NCBI GenBank assembly: GCA_903857665.1
Contig: CAIOFV010000159.1
Span: forward strand, 109,544-173,543
Source of the DNA: an uncultured Myxococcales bacterium
Lineage (GTDB): Bacteria; Myxococcota_A; UBA9042; DTJE01
Direction: 5' to 3'
Length of the DNA: 64,000 bases
Shown: piece after piece, positions 17,241 to 28,763 of the stretch
How positions within the stretch are numbered: position 1 is the first letter of the stretch
Layout: each line of letters opens with the position of its first letter
Program-made: the position numbers and the translations under genes
The notes under the pieces: model-generated
The model's input: the letters and a program-made list of their open reading frames with translations, nothing else
Told to the model about the DNA's origin: nothing
Databases searched by the model: none

Positions 17241-18853
17241 CCCCCGACCGGGGTGGTCGAGCGCCAGGCCTCCCAGGCCGCGCCGGCTGCCGCCAGCACC
17301 AGCACCGCCAACACCGCCAGCGCCAGGGCACCGGAAGGATCCGTGGCTTCGTCGGTCGGCGCGAACCAAAGGTCGATCCGCGGTACGAGGTCCGGCGTGC
17401 GGATCAGGGGACCCTTCGTGACCCAACCGGCCCAGGGACAGTCGGCGGCCAGGTCCCCGCCGAACAGGGCGTGGCGCAGCAGCCACGCATGGCCGACGAT
17501 GGGCGAGAACGGTGGCAGGAAGTTCGTGCGATAGAGGTTGTCGGGCTCCGGCGTTTCCAGCGGTTGATCGCGGGCGTCCAGGTGGATTTCGGAGTAGGGC
17601 GTGTAGGGCACCGCGGCGAAGAAGTCCGTGTAGCGGACCAGCAGGCCGGGCAGGTTCACGGCAATGCCCGCGACGGCCAGCACGACCAGCGCGACCCGAC
17701 GGGCGCGGCGCTGCGGCACGGGTTCCTCGACGGCCAGCGCGACCAGGATCGCCAGGGGGCCGATCATCGGGACCAGGTAGCGAGGGCCCCACTGCTCGGA
17801 GCCGTGCCAGATCGAAAACCCGGCGTACAGCAGCAGCGTCGCAACGAAGCCCGCGGCGCAGGCCAGGCCCACGCCGTGCCCCTCGCGCCAGGCCCTGCGG
17901 ACGCCCGGCCACGCCAGCCAGGCCAGCGGTGCGAACCACGCCAGGCCCCGGCCCGACGACACCAGCAGGCCCAGCAGCGCGCCGGGTCGAGGCCAGCCCA
18001 GGGTCTGCGGGACCAGGAAGAAGCCGTAGTCCATCGAAAGCAGGGAGCCGAAGCGCAGCAGGTTCCAGCACGCGGCGGCCGCCAGCGGCGGGATCGCCCC
18101 GGCGACCATGCAGGCCGCCGCCCGGCCGGGCGACTCGGACGTGCGGGCCAGCACGACCAGCCCTGCCACGCCCGCGATCGCGGCGAAGGGAACCAGCGCG
18201 ATCTTGGCGAACGCCAGCGTCCCCAGGCACAGCCCCAGGGTCGCCGCCTCCCGGCATCCAGGCGACGACACCAGCCGGGCCAGCGACCAGGCCGTGCCGT
18301 TGACGATCACGGCCTGGAACACTTCGGAATAGTGGGAATTCAGGTACGGCAGCATGCAGGTCGTGCCGTTCGCGACCAGCGCGAGAATCATCGCCCGGCG
18401 GCGCGGCACCCCGACCTCGACCAGGGCCAGGAACAGCAGCATCACCGCGAGAGCGCCGAACACGGCGGGCGTGAGGCCGCGGACCAGGCGCAGCGCCAGT
18501 TCCTGCTGGGCCGCGGGAAGGCCCGCCACGGTGACCAGCCGTTCCAGCGCGGCCCCGGGGATCTCGCACAGGCTCCAGGGCAGCGGGTACTTGTTGAAAT
18601 GCCGCCCGTCCGGGGCATCCACGGTGAGGCCGCGCATGGGATAGGACGAGTCCAGGCGCCCCTCCGCGACCAGGTCGCGGGCCATCCCGACCATGGGGAT
18701 CGCGTCGCCCGTGGGCGGGTTGCGTGCGGACAGGGCCCACAGGACCAGGAAGGTCGCCAGGAACAGCGACCGGGTCGCGGATCCGCCGGTTCGCGAAAGG
18801 GTCGGCACGATCGGCCTCGACAGCGACGGGTCGCGCCAAGGATATCCCATCAC
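17234..18853 (-). CDS. Multipass GT-C-type glycosyltransferase-like membrane protein
   Basis: A 539-residue polytopic membrane protein with about 11-12 helices. Near residue 50 comes an acidic loop, PTGDAIPMVGMARDL, of the kind found in the first extracytoplasmic loop of GT-C enzymes (ArnT/PMT, family 39), which move sugars from lipid carriers. A soluble loop with SEIHLDARDQP lies near residue 430. No specific acceptor can be inferred. The start is GTG at 18853, followed directly by an ATG; neither has a convincing Shine-Dalgarno. Only 34 bp separate it from the divergent gene, so its promoter would lie inside that gene. Confidence 0.65.
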   Translation of the reverse strand: MMGYPWRDPSLSRPIVPTLSRTGGSATRSLFLATFLVLWALSARNPPTGDAIPMVGMARDLVAEGRLDSSYPMRGLTVDAPDGRHFNKYPLPWSLCEIPGAALERLVTVAGLPAAQQELALRLVRGLTPAVFGALAVMLLFLALVEVGVPRRRAMILALVANGTTCMLPYLNSHYSEVFQAVIVNGTAWSLARLVSSPGCREAATLGLCLGTLAFAKIALVPFAAIAGVAGLVVLARTSESPGRAAACMVAGAIPPLAAAACWNLLRFGSLLSMDYGFFLVPQTLGWPRPGALLGLLVSSGRGLAWFAPLAWLAWPGVRRAWREGHGVGLACAAGFVATLLLYAGFSIWHGSEQWGPRYLVPMIGPLAILVALAVEEPVPQRRARRVALVVLAVAGIAVNLPGLLVRYTDFFAAVPYTPYSEIHLDARDQPLETPEPDNLYRTNFLPPFSPIVGHAWLLRHALFGGDLAADCPWAGWVTKGPLIRTPDLVPRIDLWFAPTDEATDPSGALALAVLAVLVLAAAGAAWEAWRSTTPVGGQ

Positions 18854-18872
18854 GGCGACGGAGATCAGACGC

Positions 18873-18881
18873 TGCTACAAT
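18873..18881 (+). promoter_or_regulatory. Extended -10 promoter of the FadL-like gene
   Basis: TGCTACAAT is an extended -10 element (TGN plus TACAAT). It ends 6 bp before the ATG at 18888, so transcription would begin at or next to the start codon and give a leaderless mRNA. The identical nonamer stands before dut at 47360. Confidence 0.5.
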
Positions 18882-18887
18882 CCAGAC

Positions 18888-20345
18888 ATGAAACCCGACC
18901 GGCACATCGGTCCTTCCTGCAGGCAGCGCCGGCTGGCCCTCGTGATCGCGGCCCTGGTGCTGTCGCCCGGTTCCGCCGTCGCGGGCAACGCCTTCACGTT
19001 CCCCGCCGGCAGCCGTGCCGCCGCGATGTCGGGCGCGTACTCCGCCCTGGCCGACGACCCGGCCACCGCCTGGTGGAACCCCGCGGGCCTGGGCTGGGCC
19101 GAGCGATCGTCCCTGGACGTTTCCGCCAGCGCCTACCACGTGCAGTTCCTGCAGATCCCGGAGTTCATCCGGAACGCGATGCCGACGGAAACGCGCTCGA
19201 CCGGGCTCAGCGCCAACCCCTTCCAGGTGGTGGCGAGCGCGGCGTCGTACGTCTGGAAGATCGGCGGGTGGAGGAAGGAGGAACCGTCGGCCGCCAACGG
19301 CACGCCTCCGCCCGACGCGATCCCGGCCCCGTCGGGGGACGTCGGCCTCCAGCATTCCGTCGCGCTGTCCGTGTTCATCCCGGCGTCCGAGAAGTTCTCG
19401 CAGTCCGCGGTGTTCGACTCGCAGGGCACGTATGGGCCGTTCCACGAGCGGTTCTCGCTGGCGTACCAGCAGATCACGTACTACATCGGCCCATCGTGGG
19501 GCATGCGAATCAACGACAAGGTGTCGGTTGGGGCGTCGCTGTTCGGTGTCTACACCACCGGCGACGGGCGGGCCACGTTCGCCGACGACGAGGAGATCCC
19601 GGTGACCGGCGTCGCCTCTCCTGTGCCGCATTTCGGCACCATCAACGCCGACCTGGCCACGAGCCAACTGGCGTTCGCGGTCAATCTTGGCGTGCAGGCC
19701 CATCCCGTATCAGGATTGCGCCTGGGCCTCGCCGTCCGGCTGCCCTCGCTGCGGGTCTGGGGCAAGACGACGGGGGCTCGACTCCAGACCGGCTCCCTGA
19801 GCGGCGCCCAGTTGCTTCCCTATTTTTCGGACCAGGATATCAGCCGGTCGCCCGGCGCCGCCTTCAACCAGCCCTTTTCCATGACGCTGGGCCTGGCCTG
19901 GCAGCAGCCGGGGCGATTCGCGATTTCCATTGACGCCGACTACACGACGCCCTGGCATTTCGGCGGCACGGACACCCGCGGGTACTTCAACGGGCGCCTC
20001 GGCATCGAGGTGTTCCTGGCGCCCCGCTGGGTGCTGGGCTTCGGCGGCTTCACGGACGTGACGCCGGCGCGGCCGCTCGGCGCCGCGCCTTCCCTGCTCG
20101 ACAGCCGGATCGACTACTACGGCGGCACGCTGGGGGTCACGTACCTGTCGCCCTACGTGGTCGTGGGCAGCAGCAAGACGGACCGGATCACCTTCGCGAC
20201 GACGCTGGGCCTCAAGTACGCCTATGGTTTCGGGAAGATCGCAGGCATGAACGTCGATTACAACGCGGGGACGATCGACTTCGCCCCCAAGGACATCCGT
20301 TCCCACGAGGTGTCGGTGCTGCTGGGTTCAGGGGTGCGGTTCTAG
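18888..20345 (+). CDS. FadL/OmpP1-like outer-membrane transport protein
   Basis: A 485-residue protein with a signal peptide (about 1-32, ending SAVAG). The mature N-terminus has FPAGSRAAAMSGAYSALADD, then PATAWWNPAGL, the recurring FadL/TodX hatch motif (NPAGL). The rest alternates polar and hydrophobic residues, typical of a 14-stranded barrel, and ends in a C-terminal Phe (GVRF) as outer-membrane barrels do. The family transports hydrophobic compounds; the substrate here is unknown. No ribosome site precedes the ATG, consistent with leaderless translation from the TGCTACAAT promoter. Open frame further upstream overlaps the divergent gene and is rejected. Confidence 0.82.
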   Translation: MKPDRHIGPSCRQRRLALVIAALVLSPGSAVAGNAFTFPAGSRAAAMSGAYSALADDPATAWWNPAGLGWAERSSLDVSASAYHVQFLQIPEFIRNAMPTETRSTGLSANPFQVVASAASYVWKIGGWRKEEPSAANGTPPPDAIPAPSGDVGLQHSVALSVFIPASEKFSQSAVFDSQGTYGPFHERFSLAYQQITYYIGPSWGMRINDKVSVGASLFGVYTTGDGRATFADDEEIPVTGVASPVPHFGTINADLATSQLAFAVNLGVQAHPVSGLRLGLAVRLPSLRVWGKTTGARLQTGSLSGAQLLPYFSDQDISRSPGAAFNQPFSMTLGLAWQQPGRFAISIDADYTTPWHFGGTDTRGYFNGRLGIEVFLAPRWVLGFGGFTDVTPARPLGAAPSLLDSRIDYYGGTLGVTYLSPYVVVGSSKTDRITFATTLGLKYAYGFGKIAGMNVDYNAGTIDFAPKDIRSHEVSVLLGSGVRF

Positions 20346-20349
20346 GGGT

Positions 20350-21252
20350 TCAGGGCGAGCATCCGTCTGCCAGCGTCACGCGGTTGCGGCCGTCGGCCTT
20401 GGAACGATACAGCGCGTGATCGGCCCGGGCCTGGGCGTCCAGCAGGTCGGCGATCCCGACGCCCGGCATCGTCACGTGGACGCCGAACGAGCACGTCAGG
20501 CACAGCGGCTGCCCGGGGCCAACCTCCAGCGGCCGGGCTTCCACGGTCGCCCGAACGGCCTCGGTCGATGCCACCGCCTCCGTCGCCGAGGCGACCCGGA
20601 AGACGGCCAGGAACTCCTCTCCACCGACCCGGACCACGCGCGCGTCCGGCGGGAAACCGGCCCTCAACCGCTCCGCGACCAGGCGCAGCACCTCGTCGCC
20701 CGCTGCGTGCCCCCGCTCGTCGTTGACCCGCTTGAAGTGGTCGATGTCGCCGATCACGAAGGCCACCGGCCCCTCCAGCAGCACCGCCCTTTCCCGCGGA
20801 TCCGCGAACCAGCGTTCCAGGCCGCGACGGTTCCACAGGCCGGTCAGCGCGTCGGTCTCGGCCAGCCGCTCCAGGCGCTCCTGCAGCTCGACGATGCGCT
20901 GACCCGCGCGGACCCGCACGGCCAGTTCCGCCTTGTCGAACGGCTTTCGCAGGTAGTCGTCGGCGCCGGCCCCGATGCCCGTCACCAGGTCGGCCTTCCC
21001 TTCCCGAGCCGTCAGGAACACCACGTAGGTGTAGGTGCCGTCCTGGCTCTCCCGGATGCGGCGCACCAGGTCCAGGCCGCTCATCCCGGGCATTTCCCAG
21101 TCGGTGATCACGAACGGCACCCGGTGCCGGCGATGCAGATCCAGCGCCGTCTGGCCATCGGAGGCCTGGAGGACGTCGTAGCCCAACTCCTGGAGATACC
21201 GCTCCAGCATGCGCCGGGTCATGCGGTTGTCTTCGACGATCAGGATCCTCAA
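20350..21252 (-). CDS. Response regulator-diguanylate cyclase (REC-GGDEF)
   Basis: A 300-residue two-domain protein. The receiver (1-120) has acidic residues VEDN, phospho-acceptor Asp51 (ITDWEMPG) and Lys in RKPFD. The GGDEF domain (about 140-295) has DALTGLWNRR, DIDHFKRVND and the active-site GGEEF, so c-di-GMP synthesis is expected on phosphorylation. The RxxD product-inhibition site five residues before GGEEF is absent (FPPD there). The start is TTG at 21252 with GGGAGAA upstream. It follows the hybrid kinase gene by 94 bp and is its obvious output partner. Confidence 0.92.
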   Translation of the reverse strand: MRILIVEDNRMTRRMLERYLQELGYDVLQASDGQTALDLHRRHRVPFVITDWEMPGMSGLDLVRRIRESQDGTYTYVVFLTAREGKADLVTGIGAGADDYLRKPFDKAELAVRVRAGQRIVELQERLERLAETDALTGLWNRRGLERWFADPRERAVLLEGPVAFVIGDIDHFKRVNDERGHAAGDEVLRLVAERLRAGFPPDARVVRVGGEEFLAVFRVASATEAVASTEAVRATVEARPLEVGPGQPLCLTCSFGVHVTMPGVGIADLLDAQARADHALYRSKADGRNRVTLADGCSP

Positions 21253-21275
21253 GCGGCGGTTCTCCCATCAAGTGC

Positions 21276-21306
21276 GCCCGAGTCGCCCACGCCTCCGTGC
21301 TCGGGC
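21276..21306 (+). repeat. Reduced copy of the 70-bp structured intergenic repeat
   Basis: Begins GCCCGAGTCG and ends GCCTCCGTGCTCGGGC. It keeps the outer stem GCCCGAG/CTCGGGC of the intact copies at 45007 and 50196, but the central hairpin arm is missing. It lies between the hybrid kinase and the diguanylate cyclase genes. Confidence 0.6.
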
Positions 21307-21317
21307 CAGGTCAGTGC

Positions 21318-21340
21318 GCCCGAGTCGGTTCCGTCTCCGG
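21318..21340 (+). repeat. 5' half-copy of the structured intergenic repeat
   Basis: GCCCGAGTCG followed by GTTCCGTCTCCGG. It matches the first 23 bases of the copy at 50196 with two differences, and then stops. It sits 11 bp after the reduced copy at 21276. Confidence 0.55.
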
Positions 21341-21346
21341 AAAGGT

Positions 21347-23734
<2,388 letters not shown>

Positions 23735-23747
23735 CCCTTCCTCCCGA

Positions 23748-25742
23748 TCAGCCTTCCCGGCTTTCGAACCGCCCGCCCAGGTTCGGATGGGTGCGCAGCG
23801 GCACCAGGCACGCCGGGTTGCGCAGGGCGGCCAGGTTGGCCGGGACCCGGCCGTTGACGGCGTCCCTCGCCGCCCGTTCCGACATCTTCCCGTTGTGCGT
23901 TGCGGGAAGGTCCTCGACCGCCACGATCACCGCCGGCACGTGGATCATCGATGCCCGGCGGGCGATTTCCTTCTTGATCCGCAGCGTCAGCGGGCGGTCC
24001 AGCGGCGCGCCTTCCCGCAGCACCAGCAGCAGCACCAGCCGGGTGCCTCCAGGCTCATCGGGCGCCTGCTGCTCCACGGCCATCGCGTGACGGATCTCGG
24101 GGAAGTCCAGCAGGATCGCGTAGATCTCGGCCGGCCCGATGCGGATGCCGCGGATGTTCATGACCCCGTCGCTGCGGCCCAGGATGCGGGCGCCCGCGTG
24201 GTGCGTCAGGACCAGGAAGTCGCCATGCGTCCAGACGCCCTCGTTCTGGGCGAAATAGGCCTGTTGGAACCGCTCGCCCGCGGGGTCGTTGTACAGGCCC
24301 AGGGGCCGCGAGGGGAACGGGTTGCAGCAGACCAGTTCGCCCACCTCGTCGTTCGAGGCGCCCTGGGGCCGCAGGGACCGCACGTCCAGGCCCAGGCTGA
24401 CCGACTGGGCCTCGCCGCGCCACACCGGAAGCAGCGGGTTGCCCAGCACGAAGCACCCCAGGATGTCGGTGCCGCCCGAAATCGATTGCAGCGGCAGGGA
24501 ACCCACGTTGCGGTCCACCCAGTCGTACATCCGGTCGCCCAGCACCGACCCGGTGGACTGCATCGCGCGCAGCTTCGACAGGTCCACGGCATCCCTGGGG
24601 ACGATCGCCGTGTCGCGACAGTACTGCAGGAACGCCGGGCTGGTCCCGAACACCGTGACGCCCTCCTCGGCGACCACGCGCCACAGGGCATCCAGGGTCG
24701 GGAAGGTGGGCGAACCGTCGTATGCGACGATCGTCGTGCCGCACGCCAGCGCCGACAACTGCCAGTTCCACATCATCCAGCCGCAGGACGTGGTGAACAG
24801 CAGGCGGTCCCCGGCCTTGAAATCCGAATGCAGGCGCTGCTCCTTGAGGTGCTCCAGCAGCGTGCCGCCCACGCCGTGGACGATGCACTTGGGCGCGCCC
24901 GTCGTACCCGACGAGAACATCACGAACAGGGGGTGGTTGAACGGAAGGCACGGCCAGGGGAAGGGATCGGCGGACGCGCCCTCGGCCTCCAACTCGCCGA
25001 GCGTCTGGACCCGGTGGCCCAGCCCATCGAGGGCAGCGACGTCCCCGTCCAGCGACACCAGGGTTCGCAGCGAGGGCAGGCCGGCCACGACGGCTTCCAG
25101 CCGGTCACGAAGGGAACGGGGCACGCCCTGGTAGGGCTGGGAGCCCACGGCGAACAGCAGGCACGGGCCCAGTTGCCGGAAGCGCGCCAGCATCGCCTCG
25201 GACCCCTGGTCGGGGCCGATCGACGACCAGGTGGCGCCCAGGCCGGTCGCAGCCAGGCACGCCACGATCGCGGCGTCGTCGTTCCGGGCGATCGCGACGA
25301 CGTGATCGCCGACCCCGATTCCCCGGGCACGCAGCGCCCGCGCCGCGGCCTCGACCCTCGATCGCAGCTCGCGCCGCGTCCACTGGCCCCGGCGCCCCGT
25401 TTCGTCGCGGACGATCAGCGCCACCTCGTCGTCCTGGCCCGGGTGCATCGACCGCAGCAGGTTGCCCGTGTACGACAGCAGGAGGTCCGGGAAGAAGGTC
25501 GCCGACTCGATGGCGTCGCCGACGCACACGGTGTCGGGAGAACCCTCGAATTCGGGGGCGGACCACTCCAGGAACAGGCGCCAGAAGTCCCGCCAGCACG
25601 CCGCCGACCACCGCGAGAACGCCGGCCATCCGTCGAAGACGTTGCCGGTGCGCCGGGCGCAGGTCGCCAGGAAGTCCGCCATCTGCGACCGCGCCGCCGT
25701 GTCCGGGTCCGGGAGGAACACGGGACGGTCGTCGGCAGTCAT
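23748..25742 (-). CDS. Acetoacetyl-CoA synthetase-type adenylate-forming enzyme, Dlt-like module
   Basis: A 664-residue ANL-superfamily ligase. It resembles the acetoacetate-CoA ligase branch: that family's length, an N-terminal region with [15 protein letters not shown], the nucleotide motif SSGTTGAPK near residue 274, a YxxTGSVLG-type segment ([12 protein letters not shown]), [16 protein letters not shown], and the adenylation Lys in NGKMSER near 615. Such enzymes activate a short carboxylic acid as its AMP ester. Here the gene overlaps by 4 bp (ATGA) an acyl carrier protein gene in an MBOAT/SGNH operon, so I infer the acyl group is loaded on that carrier, the job DltA does with D-Ala. The true acid (acetoacetate, 3-hydroxybutyrate or another) is unknown. 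Confidence 0.85.
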   Translation of the reverse strand: MTADDRPVFLPDPDTAARSQMADFLATCARRTGNVFDGWPAFSRWSAACWRDFWRLFLEWSAPEFEGSPDTVCVGDAIESATFFPDLLLSYTGNLLRSMHPGQDDEVALIVRDETGRRGQWTRRELRSRVEAAARALRARGIGVGDHVVAIARNDDAAIVACLAATGLGATWSSIGPDQGSEAMLARFRQLGPCLLFAVGSQPYQGVPRSLRDRLEAVVAGLPSLRTLVSLDGDVAALDGLGHRVQTLGELEAEGASADPFPWPCLPFNHPLFVMFSSGTTGAPKCIVHGVGGTLLEHLKEQRLHSDFKAGDRLLFTTSCGWMMWNWQLSALACGTTIVAYDGSPTFPTLDALWRVVAEEGVTVFGTSPAFLQYCRDTAIVPRDAVDLSKLRAMQSTGSVLGDRMYDWVDRNVGSLPLQSISGGTDILGCFVLGNPLLPVWRGEAQSVSLGLDVRSLRPQGASNDEVGELVCCNPFPSRPLGLYNDPAGERFQQAYFAQNEGVWTHGDFLVLTHHAGARILGRSDGVMNIRGIRIGPAEIYAILLDFPEIRHAMAVEQQAPDEPGGTRLVLLLVLREGAPLDRPLTLRIKKEIARRASMIHVPAVIVAVEDLPATHNGKMSERAARDAVNGRVPANLAALRNPACLVPLRTHPNLGGRFESREG

Positions 25743-26005
25743 CGGACCACCCCGGCCCGGGCTTCGATGAAAGCGAGGATCTGGTTCACGCTGTTGAAGT
25801 TCTCGCGGTTCAGGCTGCGACGATCGATCGTGATCTTGAACGTGTCCTCCAGGTAGACGACCAGGGCCACGAAGCCCAGGCTGTCGAGGATTCCCTTGTC
25901 CAGGAACGACGTGTCATCGCTCCCGATCTTCGACTCGGCCTCGCCGAAGTGATAGTGGTCGTCCAGCCAGTCGATCAGCATCTGCCGCTTTTCGGCCCGC
26001 GTCAT
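25739..26005 (-). CDS. Acyl carrier protein, DltC-like
   Basis: An 88-residue carrier. The phosphopantetheine Ser is Ser42 in GILDSLGFV, followed by the usual acidic helix LVVYLEDTF. The frame is open 14 codons upstream, but ATG at 26005 has GGGGAGGG 6 bases before it and gives the standard domain length. The gene overlaps the ligase start by 4 bp and lies 45 bp after the MBOAT gene. In Dlt-type systems the carrier hands its acyl group to the MBOAT protein at the membrane. I infer the same here from gene order. Confidence 0.9.
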   Translation of the reverse strand: MTRAEKRQMLIDWLDDHYHFGEAESKIGSDDTSFLDKGILDSLGFVALVVYLEDTFKITIDRRSLNRENFNSVNQILAFIEARAGVVR

Positions 26006-26050
26006 CGATCCCTCCCCGGGGTGGCCCCCGACCCACTGGAACCGCACACG

Positions 26051-27538
26051 CTAGAACTGCGCATAGATGAACGTGCTGGCGCCGACGGGCACGTACACCA
26101 GCAGGAAGGCCAGGACCAGCCCGTACACCACGCCCCGCACGGGGGCCGGCAGCGCCAGGAAGCGGCCCTTCCAGGCGGGGCCTGCGCCCACTTCCAGCAG
26201 GTGATAACCCGCGAAGAACAGCACGCACGCCCCGGCCTGCAGCCCGAAGCGCTGTCCCAGGCCTTCCGCGCCTCCCAGGCCCAGCAGGCCCTTCGCAAAG
26301 TCCGCGGCGGCCCCGATCGAGGGCGCCCGGAACGGGACCAGCGTCAGCACGAAGAAGACCTGCGTGACGAACCAGGAGGCCAGCGCGTAGGGGGTCGCCT
26401 TGCGCCACGCGACCCACCGCCGGTCACGACGGCAATTGCGCTTGTACCATTCGTCGTACGCGTGGTGGCCGGCCAGCGCGACACCGTGCGCCAGGCCCCA
26501 CAGCACGTAGGTCCACGTCGCCCCGTGCCACAGGCCGGACACCAGGAACACGACCAGGAAGCCCGCGCCCGCCCGGCCCCGGAACCACGACCGCCCCGTG
26601 GTCAGCGGCGCGAAGAGGTAGTCGAACAGCCAGGTGTTGAGGCTGATGTGCCACCGGCGCCAGAACTCGGCGAGGCTCTTGGAAAGGAACGGGTAGCGGA
26701 AGTTTTCGGGCAGTTCCAGGCCGAACAGGCGACCGGTGCCGATCGCCATCAGCGAGTACCCGGCGAAGTCGCAGAACAATTGAGTGGCATACCCCAGCAG
26801 CGCGATCCAGAGGGCGACCGCGCCGAAGGACGCCGGGTCCGCGAAGACCGGGTCCACGACCCGCGGGGACAGCCAGTCGGCCACGAAGGCCTTCATCACG
26901 AAGCCCAGCAGGAAGGCCCCGGCCCCCGAAGCCGCGCCGGCGGACGTCAGGCGACGGGGCACCAGGTACTGGGGCAGCATCACGCGGGCCCGGACGATGG
27001 GCCCTGCGATCAACTGGGGGAAGAAGCCGACGAAGATCGCGTAGGCCAGCGGGTCGCGGCAGGCCGGGGCGCGCCCCCAGTACACTTCCAGCAGGTAGCC
27101 CACCTGGATCAGCGTCGTGTACGAAATGCCCAGCGGCAGGACCAGGCGCAGCACCGGCAGCGCATCCGGCAGGCCCAGCCCGACCAGCAGCGCGTTGAAG
27201 GACTCGGCGAAGAAGCCCGAGTACTTGAACACGCCCAGCAGGCCCAGTTCGGCGACGATCGCCGCCACCAGCACGGCCTTCCGTCGGCGCCGGCCCGGGG
27301 TCGTGGGAGCGGCCTCCGGCGCCGGGGTCCCCAGGACGTCCAGCGCGAGGCCCGCCCCGAAGGACACCGCCGTCGCCGCCGCCAGCACCCCCAGCAGACC
27401 CAGGTTCCACGTGGCATAGAAGACGACGCTGGCCAGCAGCAGCACGGCGTTCTGCCAGGCCGCGCGCCGCGGGCCCAGCCAGTGCGCCAGGAACACGAGC
27501 GGGAAGAAGAAGGCGAACTCCAGGCCGACGAGGCTCAC
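26051..27538 (-). CDS. MBOAT acyltransferase, AlgI/DltB-like
   Basis: A 495-residue polytopic membrane protein (about 11 helices). The MBOAT signature is clear: CDFAGYSLMAIGTGRLFG, NFRYPFLSKSLAEFWRRWHISL, and SGLWHGATW with the catalytic His338, then WGLAHG. It would transfer an acyl group across the membrane onto an extracytoplasmic polymer together with the SGNH protein encoded before it. The start is GTG at 27538, overlapping that gene's stop (GTGA). The family includes alginate/peptidoglycan O-acetylation and teichoic-acid D-alanylation proteins. The neighbouring carrier and ligase favour the DltB-like mode. Confidence 0.93.
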   Translation of the reverse strand: MSLVGLEFAFFFPLVFLAHWLGPRRAAWQNAVLLLASVVFYATWNLGLLGVLAAATAVSFGAGLALDVLGTPAPEAAPTTPGRRRRKAVLVAAIVAELGLLGVFKYSGFFAESFNALLVGLGLPDALPVLRLVLPLGISYTTLIQVGYLLEVYWGRAPACRDPLAYAIFVGFFPQLIAGPIVRARVMLPQYLVPRRLTSAGAASGAGAFLLGFVMKAFVADWLSPRVVDPVFADPASFGAVALWIALLGYATQLFCDFAGYSLMAIGTGRLFGLELPENFRYPFLSKSLAEFWRRWHISLNTWLFDYLFAPLTTGRSWFRGRAGAGFLVVFLVSGLWHGATWTYVLWGLAHGVALAGHHAYDEWYKRNCRRDRRWVAWRKATPYALASWFVTQVFFVLTLVPFRAPSIGAAADFAKGLLGLGGAEGLGQRFGLQAGACVLFFAGYHLLEVGAGPAWKGRFLALPAPVRGVVYGLVLAFLLVYVPVGASTFIYAQF

Positions 27539-28644
27539 GGCTCACCTCCCGTCGCGCTCCCGGTTGCCGCGGCCGCGTTGGCACCCTCGGCCCGCGGGCC
27601 CGGTCCGGCACACCCGCCGACTCTCCCCGCCAGGAACGCCAGGTCGCCGTCCAGGGCCCATTCGGCCAGGCGCCGGTTCCCCTCGGGCTTGACGTGGTCG
27701 AAATCGACCTCGAAATCGGCGTCCGTCAGCGGGTTGGTGAACGTCATGTCCACGAAGCGAACGCCTCGCTCCCGGGCAAATCCCTGCATGCGGTCCGAAA
27801 ACTGGCGCAGCGTGGTGTCCTTCGCCTTCTGCGTCAGCGTCCCCGGCATCCGCGGGTACAGCACGATCGTCACATCGACACCCAGCCGCCGGAAGGTCCC
27901 GACGATATCGTCCAGCGACTGTACCTGGGCCGGGTCGAACAGGTGGCTCGCGCCGTCCTCGACCATCGACTGCCAGCCCCTCATGCGGTTGTCGTACGAC
28001 GCACGCTCGGCCGCCTCGTCCTTCCCGCGAATCGCCTCCTTCAGGCCCTTCGTGATGTTTTCGTAACCGCGGTCCTGGACCAGCGTCGAAAACGACCAGG
28101 CCTCCCGCCAGACCCGCTGCAGGAAATTCTGGTTGTAGGGCGTCAGGCCATGCTCGCGCACGTCGGCCAGGAAGTCCTTCCACTGCCACGCACGGGCAGG
28201 CAGGGCCATCGTGATGCTGCCGGTCCCGGGATCGAGGGCCGTCGAATCCCACCACTCCGTCACCAGCAGCACGTGGCGCAGGGACGGGCGCCGAAGGGCG
28301 CCGGACGCATCGCGCTCCTCCAGGATCGGCAGGATCCGATGCGCCAGCACCCACGCGTATGGCGTGTACTTCCCCCATTCGACCGGCACCGCCTGGATGC
28401 GTTCCGTGCCGCCGGTCCGCTCGGACAGGGCCCGGCCCATCGCGATGAACGATCGGGCGTGGCTGGAACCCAGGGCCAGCACCGTCGGGTCGCCGGCTTC
28501 GTACTGGGCCATCGCCTCATCGACCTCGAGCAGGGGCTTGGGAGGAGCGACCCGGTGCAGGGCGACGTCCACGGCCGCCAGGGTGGCCAGGGCGCACATT
28601 CCCGTCAGCAGCACCTTTCCCCATGTCCATCCGCCGGCAGGCAT
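27535..28644 (-). CDS. DltD/AlgX-like SGNH-fold membrane-anchored protein
   Basis: A 369-residue protein with one N-terminal membrane anchor (about 8-30) and a periplasmic domain. Block I is VLALGSSHARS with the nucleophile Ser at 60 or 61, and the Asp-His pair lies in DFDHVKPEG (Asp314, His317), so an SGNH catalytic triad is complete. The C-terminus is a low-complexity Gly/Ala tail. DltD and AlgX/AlgJ proteins complete polymer acylation after MBOAT transfer. This is the first gene of the unit: ATG at 28644 with GGGGGAGGG upstream. I rate the SGNH reading firm and the DltD-versus-AlgX choice open. Confidence 0.75.
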   Translation of the reverse strand: MPAGGWTWGKVLLTGMCALATLAAVDVALHRVAPPKPLLEVDEAMAQYEAGDPTVLALGSSHARSFIAMGRALSERTGGTERIQAVPVEWGKYTPYAWVLAHRILPILEERDASGALRRPSLRHVLLVTEWWDSTALDPGTGSITMALPARAWQWKDFLADVREHGLTPYNQNFLQRVWREAWSFSTLVQDRGYENITKGLKEAIRGKDEAAERASYDNRMRGWQSMVEDGASHLFDPAQVQSLDDIVGTFRRLGVDVTIVLYPRMPGTLTQKAKDTTLRQFSDRMQGFARERGVRFVDMTFTNPLTDADFEVDFDHVKPEGNRRLAEWALDGDLAFLAGRVGGCAGPGPRAEGANAAAATGSATGGEP

Positions 28645-28693
28645 CCACCCTCCCCCTGAATCAACCCCCGAGATTCGGAATGAACCCGATGGA

Positions 28694-28699
28694 AGTCTA
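28694..28699 (-). promoter_or_regulatory. Candidate -10 of the Dlt-like operon
   Basis: On the minus strand TAGACT, the same hexamer as in the rpsO promoter, lies about 50 bases before the ATG at 28644 in the 119-bp gap. No clear -35 hexamer accompanies it. Confidence 0.35.
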
Positions 28700-28763
28700 G
28701 AAGAGGTTGCGGGACATCACCTAGAAAACGACAGGATTCGGCGGGTTCCACGGCAGGGTGGAG

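Noticed and set aside
25739..26047. 102-residue start for the acyl carrier protein
   Set aside because: The extra 14 codons have no ribosome site, while ATG at 26005 has GGGGAGGG and standard length.
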